Position numbers and translations under genes: made by a program
Shown here: positions 1 through 6,177 of the stretch, piece by piece
Layout of the letters: every line of letters begins with the position of its first letter
Position numbering within the stretch: position 1 is the stretch's first letter
The notes under the pieces: generated by a model
The model's input: only the letters and a program-made list of their open reading frames with translations
Databases searched by the model: none
Told to the model about the DNA's origin: nothing
Source of the DNA: Flavobacteriaceae bacterium
GTDB taxonomy: Bacteria; Bacteroidota; Bacteroidia; Flavobacteriales; Flavobacteriaceae
Direction: 5' to 3'
Assembly: GCA_947472705.1 (NCBI GenBank)
Contig: CANJDA010000129.1
Coordinates: 1-6,177, forward strand
DNA: 6,177 nt

Positions 1-71
1 CTTTGGGAAGTATGTCTCTAATTGGAGCTGCAGCGTATCCGAGTTATAGAAAATTTTACAAAAAGAAATAA
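1..71 (+). CDS. 3' end of an unidentified plus-strand gene (partial)
   Basis: An open frame enters at the left edge (first full codon at base 3) and ends with TAA at 69-71, giving the last 22 residues of a protein. The tail has a short stretch of small and hydrophobic residues (SLIGAAAY) followed by a strongly basic end (YRKFYKKK). That would fit the cytoplasmic end of a membrane protein, but the fragment is too short to assign a family. It is convergent with the LETM1-like gene, with 9 bases between the two stop codons. This spacing, and the absence of a better reading of bases 1-71, is why I take it as a real gene end. A chance open frame of this length cannot be excluded. Confidence 0.45.
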   Translation, partial: LGSMSLIGAAAYPSYRKFYKKK

Positions 72-88
72 AATCCTTTTTTATTCTT
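63..88. terminator. weak AT-rich hairpin between convergent genes, possible bidirectional terminator
   Basis: Bases 63-73 and 79-88 form an imperfect inverted repeat: 63-65 pair with 86-88, A66 is bulged, 67-73 pair with 79-85, and the loop is TCCTT. It spans both stop codons (69-71 plus, 81-83 minus). The right arm contains a T6 run, and the minus-strand transcript reads into a T-rich tract after the stem. Only one G-C pair supports the stem, so it is thermodynamically weak. The call rests mainly on its position. Confidence 0.25.
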
Positions 89-1274
89 CGTTTTCATTAA
101 ATGCTGAAGGCAACATCTTTGGTATAAACTTAATGAGAATAGGGAGTAATAAACTACCACCAGGTAAAAGAAATATAGTAAGTGAAGGCACTGTTTTACA
201 AATATCAAGAAGTTGTTTTTTGATTTTTTTCTTTTCTTCTTTGTCTAAATCTTTATGAGTTGACTTGGCCAAAAGCTGCATCAATTCTTTGCTTTCCGAT
301 ATTTCTTTTATAAAACGATTTTTATTTCTTTTAATCAAAACTTCTACACTATCAGTAGTTTTATCGTAGAAATTCTTAACTGGATTGGAGTTGTTAAAAT
401 AGGGAATTTCATTTTTATGTTTTGAAATGAAATCATTTACAAAATTAATACTCTCTAAAACAAAAGCATCATCTATAGCCAGCTTTTCGCCTAATTTATA
501 CAAGAAATAGCGTTCTTCATTTTCAACTTTTTCATCGCTCCATAAACTGATTCCGGCTAAGTCAATTATATAAAATTTCTCTAAATCATTGGTCAAATAA
601 GTCAAATCAAAATCGTCAATACTAGTAATAGCAGTATTAGAAAATTTATTATAGCGAATAGAGGACTCAAATAACTTTTGCAACAAATCATCATGCAGAG
701 AAATGCCTGTTTTTGTTTTTAACGAAAGCGAAATGACACTGATAACAATATCTTCAATTCGGGTAAAATATTTATCGGGTAACGAACCTTTTTCTAAATA
801 ATGTTTATAAGCCAAAACATCAATAAAGAGTAGGGCATTGGTGATTACATGCGAAAAATTCTTGCTGAATATATCCTCATTGGTTTGCACTCTTTCATGT
901 ATGATTTTCTCTAATTTACTTGAAGGAGTACTGCTTGGCAGCATTTTTTGAAGCGGATTGAATCCTTTTGGAGATAATAAATTATAAAAGGCAACTGTTT
1001 GATTAATGAAATTGGAAACATCATTATTTTGTTGCGTCATGCGATACATTCTGAAAAGGGTATTCAGCATTCCTATTTTTGAAATTTCTATAGGAAGCCA
1101 ATCGGCTTGTTGAATAGGAGTGAAGGTATCAAAAGCGATGATGTGACCAAAGATAAATCCAGTGGCTCGAGTTTGCGTATAAAAAGCAATCTCATCTTTG
1201 TAAAAAGTGAGTGGAAAAGGTTGCTGCTCTGCAAAAAACTTGTCAATCCAACCGTGAACTGATGGGTTAATCAT
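81..1274 (-). CDS. LETM1-related membrane-anchored protein (397 aa), probable envelope/biofilm-associated family
   Basis: The C-terminus resembles the membrane segment of mitochondrial LETM1: a charged stretch (about 341-354) is followed by CKTVPSLTIF, LLPILIKF and then PKMLPSAF, which matches the LETM1 pattern of P...F..., LLP..., K..P.MLPS.F. The hydrophobic segment spans about residues 362-385 and the protein stops 7 residues after MLPS. The ribosome-binding-like domain that follows this segment in true LETM1 is therefore absent. No signal peptide is visible, so residues 1-350 are probably cytoplasmic and mostly helical. Around 230-285, IDLAGISLWSDEKVENEE and the following helices resemble the TerB pattern of helix, acidic turn and Glu-rich helix; this is inference. 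I recall RefSeq naming proteins like this 'LETM1-related biofilm-associated protein'; the biochemical function is unknown. Translation starts at ATG 1272-1274, with no competing upstream start before the neighbouring gene's stop 41 bases away. It lies downstream of the exporter operon on the same strand and may be read from it or from its own promoter. Confidence 0.82.
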   Translation of the reverse strand: MINPSVHGWIDKFFAEQQPFPLTFYKDEIAFYTQTRATGFIFGHIIAFDTFTPIQQADWLPIEISKIGMLNTLFRMYRMTQQNNDVSNFINQTVAFYNLLSPKGFNPLQKMLPSSTPSSKLEKIIHERVQTNEDIFSKNFSHVITNALLFIDVLAYKHYLEKGSLPDKYFTRIEDIVISVISLSLKTKTGISLHDDLLQKLFESSIRYNKFSNTAITSIDDFDLTYLTNDLEKFYIIDLAGISLWSDEKVENEERYFLYKLGEKLAIDDAFVLESINFVNDFISKHKNEIPYFNNSNPVKNFYDKTTDSVEVLIKRNKNRFIKEISESKELMQLLAKSTHKDLDKEEKKKIKKQLLDICKTVPSLTIFLLPGGSLLLPILIKFIPKMLPSAFNENEE

Positions 1275-1291
1275 AACTTACAATTGAATTG

Positions 1292-1299
1292 CAAAGCTA
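1292..1299 (-). promoter_or_regulatory. candidate Bacteroidota -7 box (TAGCTTTG) upstream of the LETM1-like gene
   Basis: On the minus strand, the 41-base gap between the TolC-type gene and the LETM1-like gene contains TAGCTTTG, an exact match to the Bacteroidota -7 consensus TAnnTTTG, ending 17 bases before the ATG. A second match, TAAATTTG (1311-1318), overlaps the stop codon of the TolC-type gene. No clear -33 TTTG element sits at the usual distance of about 19 bases from the first box. The leader would be very short. This suggests, but does not prove, that the LETM1-like gene has its own promoter in addition to possible read-through. Confidence 0.35.
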
Positions 1300-1315
1300 T
1301 AGTTTTTGAACAAAT

Positions 1316-2701
1316 TTAATCTGGATTTGCTAAAATTTTAAATAAAGTTGCATTTGAAATATAATAGCGATTTTCAAGTGCAATGTTTGAAAGCTGAGCA
1401 TTAACCAAATTATTTTCTCGAGTATTCAATAAAAAGATGGAACTTTCTCCTAATGTAAACAATCGCTCTTCAGAAGACAACATGATTGTGTAATCATTTA
1501 CTAAATCTAAAGTTAATTTTCTTTGTCGTTCTAGCGAATTTATTTCAGTTTGTTGTGCTTTAATTTTATTGGTTAACTGAATTTTTTCTAAATCTAATTC
1601 AAATTGAGTGTCTTGTATTTTGTATTTTGCTAATTGAAGACTTCCTCTTTCTTTTCTTAAAAACAAAGGGTAATAAAAGTTCAGCCCTAATTTATAATTA
1701 TTGGTATTAGTTTGGTTTATAGTATTGGTTTCGGATAGAAAGTGATATCCTAAATCTATTTTAGGCAATAATTGATTGGATTTTAATTTTCGATCTATGG
1801 AAAGAATACTTATTTTTTGTTCAAGGGCATTAATCTTAGGATGATCAACTATCGAAATTGTTGTTAAAAGCAATTCATTTGTTTTTAATGTTTCATTTAG
1901 AGTTTGCTTTAAATTTTCTTCAGGAATAAGGTTGTCTTGCAATTCTAAAGGAATGTTATTTTCTAACCAAAGAAAATTTGACAACTCTAATTTCGATTTG
2001 GTTAGTTTCAATGAAGCCTCTTCAAGGTTTAATATTCTGTTTTTTAAAATAATTCCAGCTTCTATACTATCTATGGCTGGTTTATCACCATTCTTTATCA
2101 AAGTTGCAATTCCTTTGTTACGTGCTTTAGCGTTTTGCAAATATTGTTCATATAATAACACTTCGCTATAATTTTTCTTCCAATTAAAATAAGCAACGGC
2201 AGCATCATATAATACTGCTACAGCTTGTAATTTTCTTTCAGATTGACTTAATTGAATTTGCATTTTTGCTTTACGAACATCAGCCATTCGCTGATTGATA
2301 AATAGTCCTTGTCCTAATGGAATATTTATTCCTAATGATGTTAATCCTTTATTAGGTGTTGTGTTTTCAGGGTTGATATACATTCCTTCACTGTTATCAA
2401 ATCCTGCTTTTACTTCAATACCATACCAAGTTGGAATTTTAAAACTACTATTGAGTATTGAATAGTATTCCTTTTCTTTGAATTGTTTTTTATCGAAATC
2501 AATTTCGATTTTTGGGTCAAAAGCACCACGAGCTATCATTAAATTGGCTTGTGCCTGACTAATTTCTAAATTAGCACTTTTTACCATAGGGTGGTATTTT
2601 TTGACATAACCTAAATACTCAGCAAAAGTGAGTTCTTTTGATTTAATATTTTGCCCAAAAATTGATGCTGAACTAAGTAGTAATAGAAGTAATACTCTCA
2701 T
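1316..2701 (-). CDS. TolC-family outer-membrane efflux protein (461 aa)
   Basis: This is the outer-membrane channel of the tripartite exporter. Residues 1-17 form a Sec signal peptide (MRV, then a leucine run, SSASIFGQ) with probable cleavage near Gly16/Gln17. The mature part shows the duplicated structure of outer-membrane efflux proteins. Repeat one begins near HPMVKSANLEISQAQ (37-51) with FDPKIEIDF and a strand ending in NIPLGQGLF (126-134). Repeat two begins near HPKINALEQKIS (287-298) with LLPKIDLGYHF and a strand ending in NFYYPLFLRKERG (341-353). The C-terminal helix carries the typical GESSIFLLNTRENNLVNAQ (418-436). A length of 461 is normal for the family. The ATG at 2699-2701 shares its A with the TAA of the upstream adaptor gene (TAATG), which implies translational coupling and supports this start. 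The signal peptide directly after that ATG also supports it. Adaptor and exporter neighbours indicate an export rather than a purely porin role; the substrate is not evident. Confidence 0.93.
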   Translation of the reverse strand: MRVLLLLLLSSASIFGQNIKSKELTFAEYLGYVKKYHPMVKSANLEISQAQANLMIARGAFDPKIEIDFDKKQFKEKEYYSILNSSFKIPTWYGIEVKAGFDNSEGMYINPENTTPNKGLTSLGINIPLGQGLFINQRMADVRKAKMQIQLSQSERKLQAVAVLYDAAVAYFNWKKNYSEVLLYEQYLQNAKARNKGIATLIKNGDKPAIDSIEAGIILKNRILNLEEASLKLTKSKLELSNFLWLENNIPLELQDNLIPEENLKQTLNETLKTNELLLTTISIVDHPKINALEQKISILSIDRKLKSNQLLPKIDLGYHFLSETNTINQTNTNNYKLGLNFYYPLFLRKERGSLQLAKYKIQDTQFELDLEKIQLTNKIKAQQTEINSLERQRKLTLDLVNDYTIMLSSEERLFTLGESSIFLLNTRENNLVNAQLSNIALENRYYISNATLFKILANPD

Positions 2702-4047
2702 TATTTTTTTTCTTTTACCGATTTATTTTTGGGTTGGTAATAATTAGGAGGAAAACCATTTAGTGTACGCCATATTTCAAACCATACAGGAACATTGTCT
2801 AACAAAGCAAGCGTTTGAGCTCCTGAGCCCATGCTGATTTGTTTTGGCCAAGCCGATTCTTCTTTATCGGGAGCTATTAAGACTCTGAATTTTCCATTAT
2901 CACTTATAAAGTTTTCAATAGCTACTATTTTGCCACCAAAAGTACCATAACTCATATTGGGCCATCCCGAAAAAACAACTGTTGGCCAACCATCAAACCA
3001 CACTCTTACCTTTTCACCTTTGTGTAGTAAAGGTAAATCGTTTGGTTCTACATAAGTTTCAACAGCAATGTCATATTGAGCAGGCATAATGCTAACTATT
3101 TGTGTTCCTTCTTTTATGGTTTCTCCAATACCTGATTGTATAGCTCTATTAACATACCCACTTTGAGGTGCTTTTATGTAATACATTCCGTTACGTATTT
3201 TATAGTTTTGGTATTGATTTTCAAGTTTATTTACTTGTGCTTTTGTATCGTATTGATTACTCATAGCTGTAAATTGATCGCTTTGTGCTTTTGAGGCTTT
3301 TTCTGAATACTCAGCGGCAATTCTGTTAACTTCTACTTTGGCATTAATCAATTCATTTTCACTAGTAATAAGTTTGTTTTCTTGAGTGATAATTTTGGCT
3401 TCAGTTTCTTGTAATTTTAATCTTTTTTCTTCTACATCAGTCAATGGTTTTAAGCCTTCTTTATTTAACGTTAACGCACGATTGAATTGAGTTGTCGCGA
3501 TTTTTATTTGGGTGCGAACGGCTACTAAATCGATGCTATCACTTTTAATTTTTAGAATGGCTTGTTTGATTTTGTTTTTGGCTTGTTGTAATTTTAGATT
3601 TTTCTCATTATTTATCGCTTGAATTTGTGTTGATAATGAAGTTACTTTTCCACCATAAGAGGCTTGAGACAGTTTTTTTGCATCTACCTGATTTTTTGTG
3701 TTTTCTATCAAACTTGGGTCGAGATAATCTTCCTTAATTTCTGATATAAAAAGTATTGTATCTCCTTTGTTTACATAATCTCCTTCTTTAACATACCATT
3801 TTTCAATCCTACCAGCTATTGCCGTTTGAACAGTTTGTGGACGTTGATCTGGCTTTAATGTAGTTACCGAACCACTTCCTGAAATGTTTTGTGTCCATGG
3901 TAAAAACAAAATAACGAATCCTAAAAATGAAACGGTTAATATTATTTTATTTAAAATTTTATAATGAGGACGTTTGCTCAGGTTTTTAATTGTACTGAAC
4001 TGCTCAATATTCTCTGTAATTGGGTTTTTTCTAGATAAATTCAGCAT
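2701..4047 (-). CDS. HlyD-family periplasmic adaptor (membrane fusion protein, 448 aa)
   Basis: This protein would link the inner-membrane ABC exporter to the TolC-type channel. Residues 1-30 are cytoplasmic and basic, and one membrane anchor lies at about 33-50 (ILTVSFLGFVILFLPW). The first half of a lipoyl/biotinyl-like domain follows (about 73-98, AGRIEKWYVKEGDYVNKGDTI), then a long, Lys/Gln/Glu-rich helical hairpin or coiled coil (about 112-285). The second lipoyl half is at about 289-322 (IKAPQSGYVNRAI, GETIKEGTQIV), and a beta-barrel segment (about 326-400) begins YDIAVETYVEPNDLPLL. The barrel contains a tryptophan-rich double motif, DGWP (352-355) and SGWP (360-363), followed by GTFGGKI. 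Size and order fit HlyD/type I secretion adaptors. It starts 5 bases after the exporter stop and overlaps the next gene by 1 base, so the three are almost certainly co-transcribed. The C-terminus is a lysine-rich tail encoded by an A-rich tract, which may also favour initiation of the next gene. Confidence 0.94.
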   Translation of the reverse strand: MLNLSRKNPITENIEQFSTIKNLSKRPHYKILNKIILTVSFLGFVILFLPWTQNISGSGSVTTLKPDQRPQTVQTAIAGRIEKWYVKEGDYVNKGDTILFISEIKEDYLDPSLIENTKNQVDAKKLSQASYGGKVTSLSTQIQAINNEKNLKLQQAKNKIKQAILKIKSDSIDLVAVRTQIKIATTQFNRALTLNKEGLKPLTDVEEKRLKLQETEAKIITQENKLITSENELINAKVEVNRIAAEYSEKASKAQSDQFTAMSNQYDTKAQVNKLENQYQNYKIRNGMYYIKAPQSGYVNRAIQSGIGETIKEGTQIVSIMPAQYDIAVETYVEPNDLPLLHKGEKVRVWFDGWPTVVFSGWPNMSYGTFGGKIVAIENFISDNGKFRVLIAPDKEESAWPKQISMGSGAQTLALLDNVPVWFEIWRTLNGFPPNYYQPKNKSVKEKK

Positions 4048-4052
4048 GATTT

Positions 4053-5717
4053 TTATTTTTTTGAATCGGATACTATTTGACCATCATTCATTGTGATGAC
4101 TCTACTTGATTTTTGTTTCCAATAGTCATTTTTGGAGGAAACAATTACGGTCCATTGATGACTGGCATCAGTAATAAAATCTATGATTTCTTTAGCTGCA
4201 TTTTCATCCAAAGTATCTAAAGGATCTTCATAGAAAAGGATTTTAGGTTTATTGATAATACTTCTAGCCAAAACTATTTTTTGGGCGTTTGATGCAGAGA
4301 GTTGTCTGCCTTCTGGAAATATTTTAGTGTTTAAACCATCTGGTAAAGATTTTATAAAATCGCCTAATTTGGTATTGTCTATGGCCCATTTAATGGCTTC
4401 ATGACTAATGTCGGGATTGTTAAAAGTTATATTCTCTAAAATGGTTCCTTCAAATGGAGTTTCACCATGAATAATGGTTCCAATGTGGGAGCGGTATTGC
4501 ATTAAATCAACTTTTCTGTAAGTATCATCATTAATGAAGAACGATCCAGAAGTTGGTTGAAGTAATCCTGATAAAATTCTAATTAAGGTAGTTTTTCCCG
4601 AACCATTGTTTCCTTCTAAAAATATTTTTTCTGAAGACTCAATTTTAAGATTAATTTTCTCTATAACATAATCTTTTGAATCTGGGAATTTAAATCTCAC
4701 GTTATCAGTTTCTAAACTAATATTGGTAAAGCAATAATCAGGTTCTTTAGTAGTAATATCTTCTGTTTTTAGATCAGCTACTTGACCTATTTTTTCAATG
4801 GATGTAATCACATCATAGAATGTTTCTAATCCTACAATTATTTTTTCAACAGAATTGATAACTAACAATATGATGATTTCTGCAGCTACAAATTGCCCAA
4901 TGTTCATTTGTTGATTGAGTACTAAAAATCCTCCAATAAGTAATAAGCCTGCAGTAATTAATACTTTAAAGATTATTAATTGAATAAATTGTCTTTTGAT
5001 TACACCAAAATGTTTTTCACGATACGATAAATATTGCCCAACTATTGAATCATTTTTGGTAAGAGCAAAATTAAAATTCTCTTTTTTTCTAAAACTATAG
5101 TTATTTCTAGCAATCTCTTGTAGCCAGCTTACGACTTTATATTTGTATTTTGATTCTTTTAAACTTGTAGATAATCCCGAATTATATGAAAATCTAAAAA
5201 TAGAGTAGAGTAGTACTAATAACAATAGACCAAAGAAAATAAAAAAGGGATGATATAATGACAATAGTATAATTCCGAAAACAATTTGCAATATAGCCGT
5301 TGAAAAATCGATTAGTAATTTAGACGTTCCTTTTTGAATAGTTATAGTATCAAAAAAACGATTGGCTAACTCAGGCGGATATTGGTTATATAATTCTTCA
5401 AACTTTATTTTTGGAAGGCGTAAACTAAATTCGAATGAAGAGCGTACAAATATTTTTTGCTGTAAATTTTCAGTTATTCGCAATTGCATTAATGATAAGA
5501 TCCCTACTAATGCAACTCCGATTACCACCACTATAACCAAAACTATCCAGGAAGCACTTACTCTTCCTGATTGAATTAAATTGATTATAGCTTGAATACC
5601 TAAAGGCAATGATAGACTCACTAATCCTGCAAAGATAGCATAGAAAAAAATCTGCACTATATCTTTCTTATCTAATTTTAAAAAGCTATAAAATCGTTGT
5701 AAAGGTGTTTCGTTCAT
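4053..5717 (-). CDS. ABC exporter, fused membrane and ATPase domains, with degenerate catalytic motifs (554 aa)
   Basis: This is a half-transporter that would act as a homodimer in the inner membrane. About six membrane helices lie within residues 20-295 (roughly 20-48, 56-78, 135-155, 156-177, 245-267, 272-295). The ATPase domain occupies about 335-554. Walker A is intact (GNNGSGKTT, 369-377), and an aromatic A-loop residue is present (FKFP, 342-345). The D-loop LD is kept at 503-504. The remaining motifs differ from consensus: His417 at the Q-loop position (IIHGETPFEGTI), LSASN instead of LSGGQ (473-477), Glu497-Asp498 instead of the Walker B Asp-Glu (ILFYEDP), and Lys529 where the switch His is expected (TVIVSSKND). 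There is no N-terminal C39 peptidase domain, so it does not cleave double-glycine leaders itself. Length is otherwise full and the frame is uninterrupted, so this is not a decayed gene. It starts 5 bases after the TetR-type gene's stop. Export of a small molecule or peptide through the adjacent adaptor and TolC-type channel is the natural reading; the substrate is unknown. Confidence 0.93.
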   Translation of the reverse strand: MNETPLQRFYSFLKLDKKDIVQIFFYAIFAGLVSLSLPLGIQAIINLIQSGRVSASWIVLVIVVVIGVALVGILSLMQLRITENLQQKIFVRSSFEFSLRLPKIKFEELYNQYPPELANRFFDTITIQKGTSKLLIDFSTAILQIVFGIILLSLYHPFFIFFGLLLLVLLYSIFRFSYNSGLSTSLKESKYKYKVVSWLQEIARNNYSFRKKENFNFALTKNDSIVGQYLSYREKHFGVIKRQFIQLIIFKVLITAGLLLIGGFLVLNQQMNIGQFVAAEIIILLVINSVEKIIVGLETFYDVITSIEKIGQVADLKTEDITTKEPDYCFTNISLETDNVRFKFPDSKDYVIEKINLKIESSEKIFLEGNNGSGKTTLIRILSGLLQPTSGSFFINDDTYRKVDLMQYRSHIGTIIHGETPFEGTILENITFNNPDISHEAIKWAIDNTKLGDFIKSLPDGLNTKIFPEGRQLSASNAQKIVLARSIINKPKILFYEDPLDTLDENAAKEIIDFITDASHQWTVIVSSKNDYWKQKSSRVITMNDGQIVSDSKK

Positions 5718-5722
5718 AATGC

Positions 5723-6177
5723 TTATTGTAAAATGGTTTCCATTAAATTGATATAAAAATCAGTCGGAGTCACTGTTTCGTTACAATTAGTAATTGTTTT
5801 CAAATGATCTTTCAAGAAATGTTGATGTAGTGCTCCTTCAACAATTGAAGAAGCTAAGGATTTAGCAAAAAGATAATTTGGATTTACCTCATTTATCATT
5901 TCAATTATTCGATTTATGACTCTTTTATATACTAAGAAAAAGCCAATTTTATTTTCTTGGTCTATTTCTTTAGTTAAGAGTGTTTTAGTAAATTCTGCAA
6001 TAATGATTCTGTTTAAAATTAATTCATTAATGTGTAAAGTACTTGAATCATCAATTATTTTTTCAGTTACTATACCAATTCCTATTCGAAGTCTTTCTTT
6101 TGGGTCTTTTATGTTGGTGGTAGCAAAAGCTAAGCGATATTCAATCCAACCCCAATACCAAGATGATAAGTAAATAA
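5723..6177 (-). CDS. TetR/AcrR-family transcriptional regulator, C-terminal part (partial, 150 aa visible)
   Basis: An open frame runs from the right edge (first complete codon at 6173-6175) to TAA at 5723-5725. The visible 150 residues are helical and ligand-domain-like. Recognisable blocks are SSWYWGWIEYRLAFAT near the edge, then DPKERLRIGIG, HINELILNRIIIAEF, DQENKIGFFLVYKRV, SLASSIVEGALHQHFL and a final TDFYINLMETILQ. These fit the C-terminal domain of Bacteroidota TetR-type regulators found upstream of ABC/HlyD/TolC operons. A full protein would be about 200 residues, so roughly 50 residues, including the N-terminal helix-turn-helix, lie beyond the window. The family assignment is therefore made without seeing the DNA-binding domain. 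Its stop is 5 bases before the exporter ATG, which places it first in, or early in, the same transcript. That suggests autoregulation of the operon in response to a ligand, probably the exported compound. The operator would lie upstream, outside this window. Confidence 0.72.
   Translation of the reverse strand, partial: IYLSSWYWGWIEYRLAFATTNIKDPKERLRIGIGIVTEKIIDDSSTLHINELILNRIIIAEFTKTLLTKEIDQENKIGFFLVYKRVINRIIEMINEVNPNYLFAKSLASSIVEGALHQHFLKDHLKTITNCNETVTPTDFYINLMETILQ

Noticed and set aside
22..258. Plus-strand open frame of 78 codons near the left edge
   Set aside because: It is antisense to the end of the LETM1-like gene, starts at a non-canonical codon within the convergent gene end in a different frame, and has low-complexity Phe/Ser-rich content typical of a reverse-strand shadow.
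1932..2171. Plus-strand open frame of 79 codons
   Set aside because: It lies entirely within the TolC-type gene on the opposite strand, has no recognisable domain, and the underlying minus-strand frame is a clear family match.
5362..5574. Plus-strand open frame of 70 codons
   Set aside because: It is antisense to the membrane domain of the ABC exporter, with no protein-like features.
4053..5717. Exporter considered as a C39 peptidase-containing bacteriocin transporter
   Set aside because: The first membrane helix begins near residue 20, leaving no room for the roughly 150-residue peptidase domain and its Cys/His residues.
4053..5717. Exporter considered as a pseudogene because of its altered ATPase motifs
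   Set aside because: The frame is uninterrupted over 554 codons, Walker A and the D-loop LD are intact, both ends overlap or abut neighbours normally, and the changes are substitutions confined to motifs rather than random decay.
5916..6173. Plus-strand open frame of 85 codons at the right edge
   Set aside because: It is antisense to the TetR-type regulator, whose minus-strand frame contains family-like blocks and fits the operon spacing.
1..6177. tRNA, rRNA, CRISPR array, insertion sequence or riboswitch
   Set aside because: No repeat-spacer pattern, terminal inverted repeats, transposase fragments or RNA-like GC-rich structured stretch was seen. Nearly every base is in coding sequence, and the largest gap between genes is 41 bases.

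Overview
The window looks like the chromosome of a low-GC member of the Bacteroidota, most likely a flavobacterium (Flavobacterium or a close relative). The evidence is the strong A+T richness, A-rich rather than Shine-Dalgarno-like leaders before the start codons, a TAnnTTTG-type promoter box, and protein families that I associate with Flavobacteriaceae. The genus is inferred from family resemblance, not from a marker gene.

Layout: almost everything is on the minus strand, so transcription runs from right to left. At the right edge (5723-6177) is the C-terminal part of a TetR/AcrR-type repressor whose DNA-binding half lies outside the window. Five bases after its stop comes an ABC exporter with a fused membrane domain and ATPase domain (4053-5717). 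After another 5 bases comes an HlyD-type periplasmic adaptor (2701-4047). The adaptor stop overlaps the start of a TolC-type outer-membrane efflux protein by one base (TAATG, 1316-2701). These four genes read as one operon: a regulator plus a complete inner membrane-periplasm-outer membrane export machine. A 41-base gap with a candidate promoter box then leads to a 397-residue protein with a LETM1-like C-terminus (81-1274). At the left edge, the last 22 codons of a plus-strand gene (1-71) converge on it, with only 9 bases between the two stop codons.

How the genes would work together: the TetR protein probably controls its own operon and senses a ligand related to the exported compound. The ABC protein, adaptor and TolC partner would form a tripartite, type I secretion-like conduit. 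No cargo gene and no C39 leader peptidase domain is visible, so the substrate is unknown.

The most unusual observation is that the ABC ATPase domain keeps a perfect Walker A but has changed nearly every other catalytic motif: Q-loop Gln to His, LSGGQ to LSASN, Walker B DE to ED, and H-loop His to Lys. The second point of interest is the LETM1-like protein, in which the LETM1 membrane motif sits at the extreme C-terminus behind a large helical region containing a possible TerB-like stretch.
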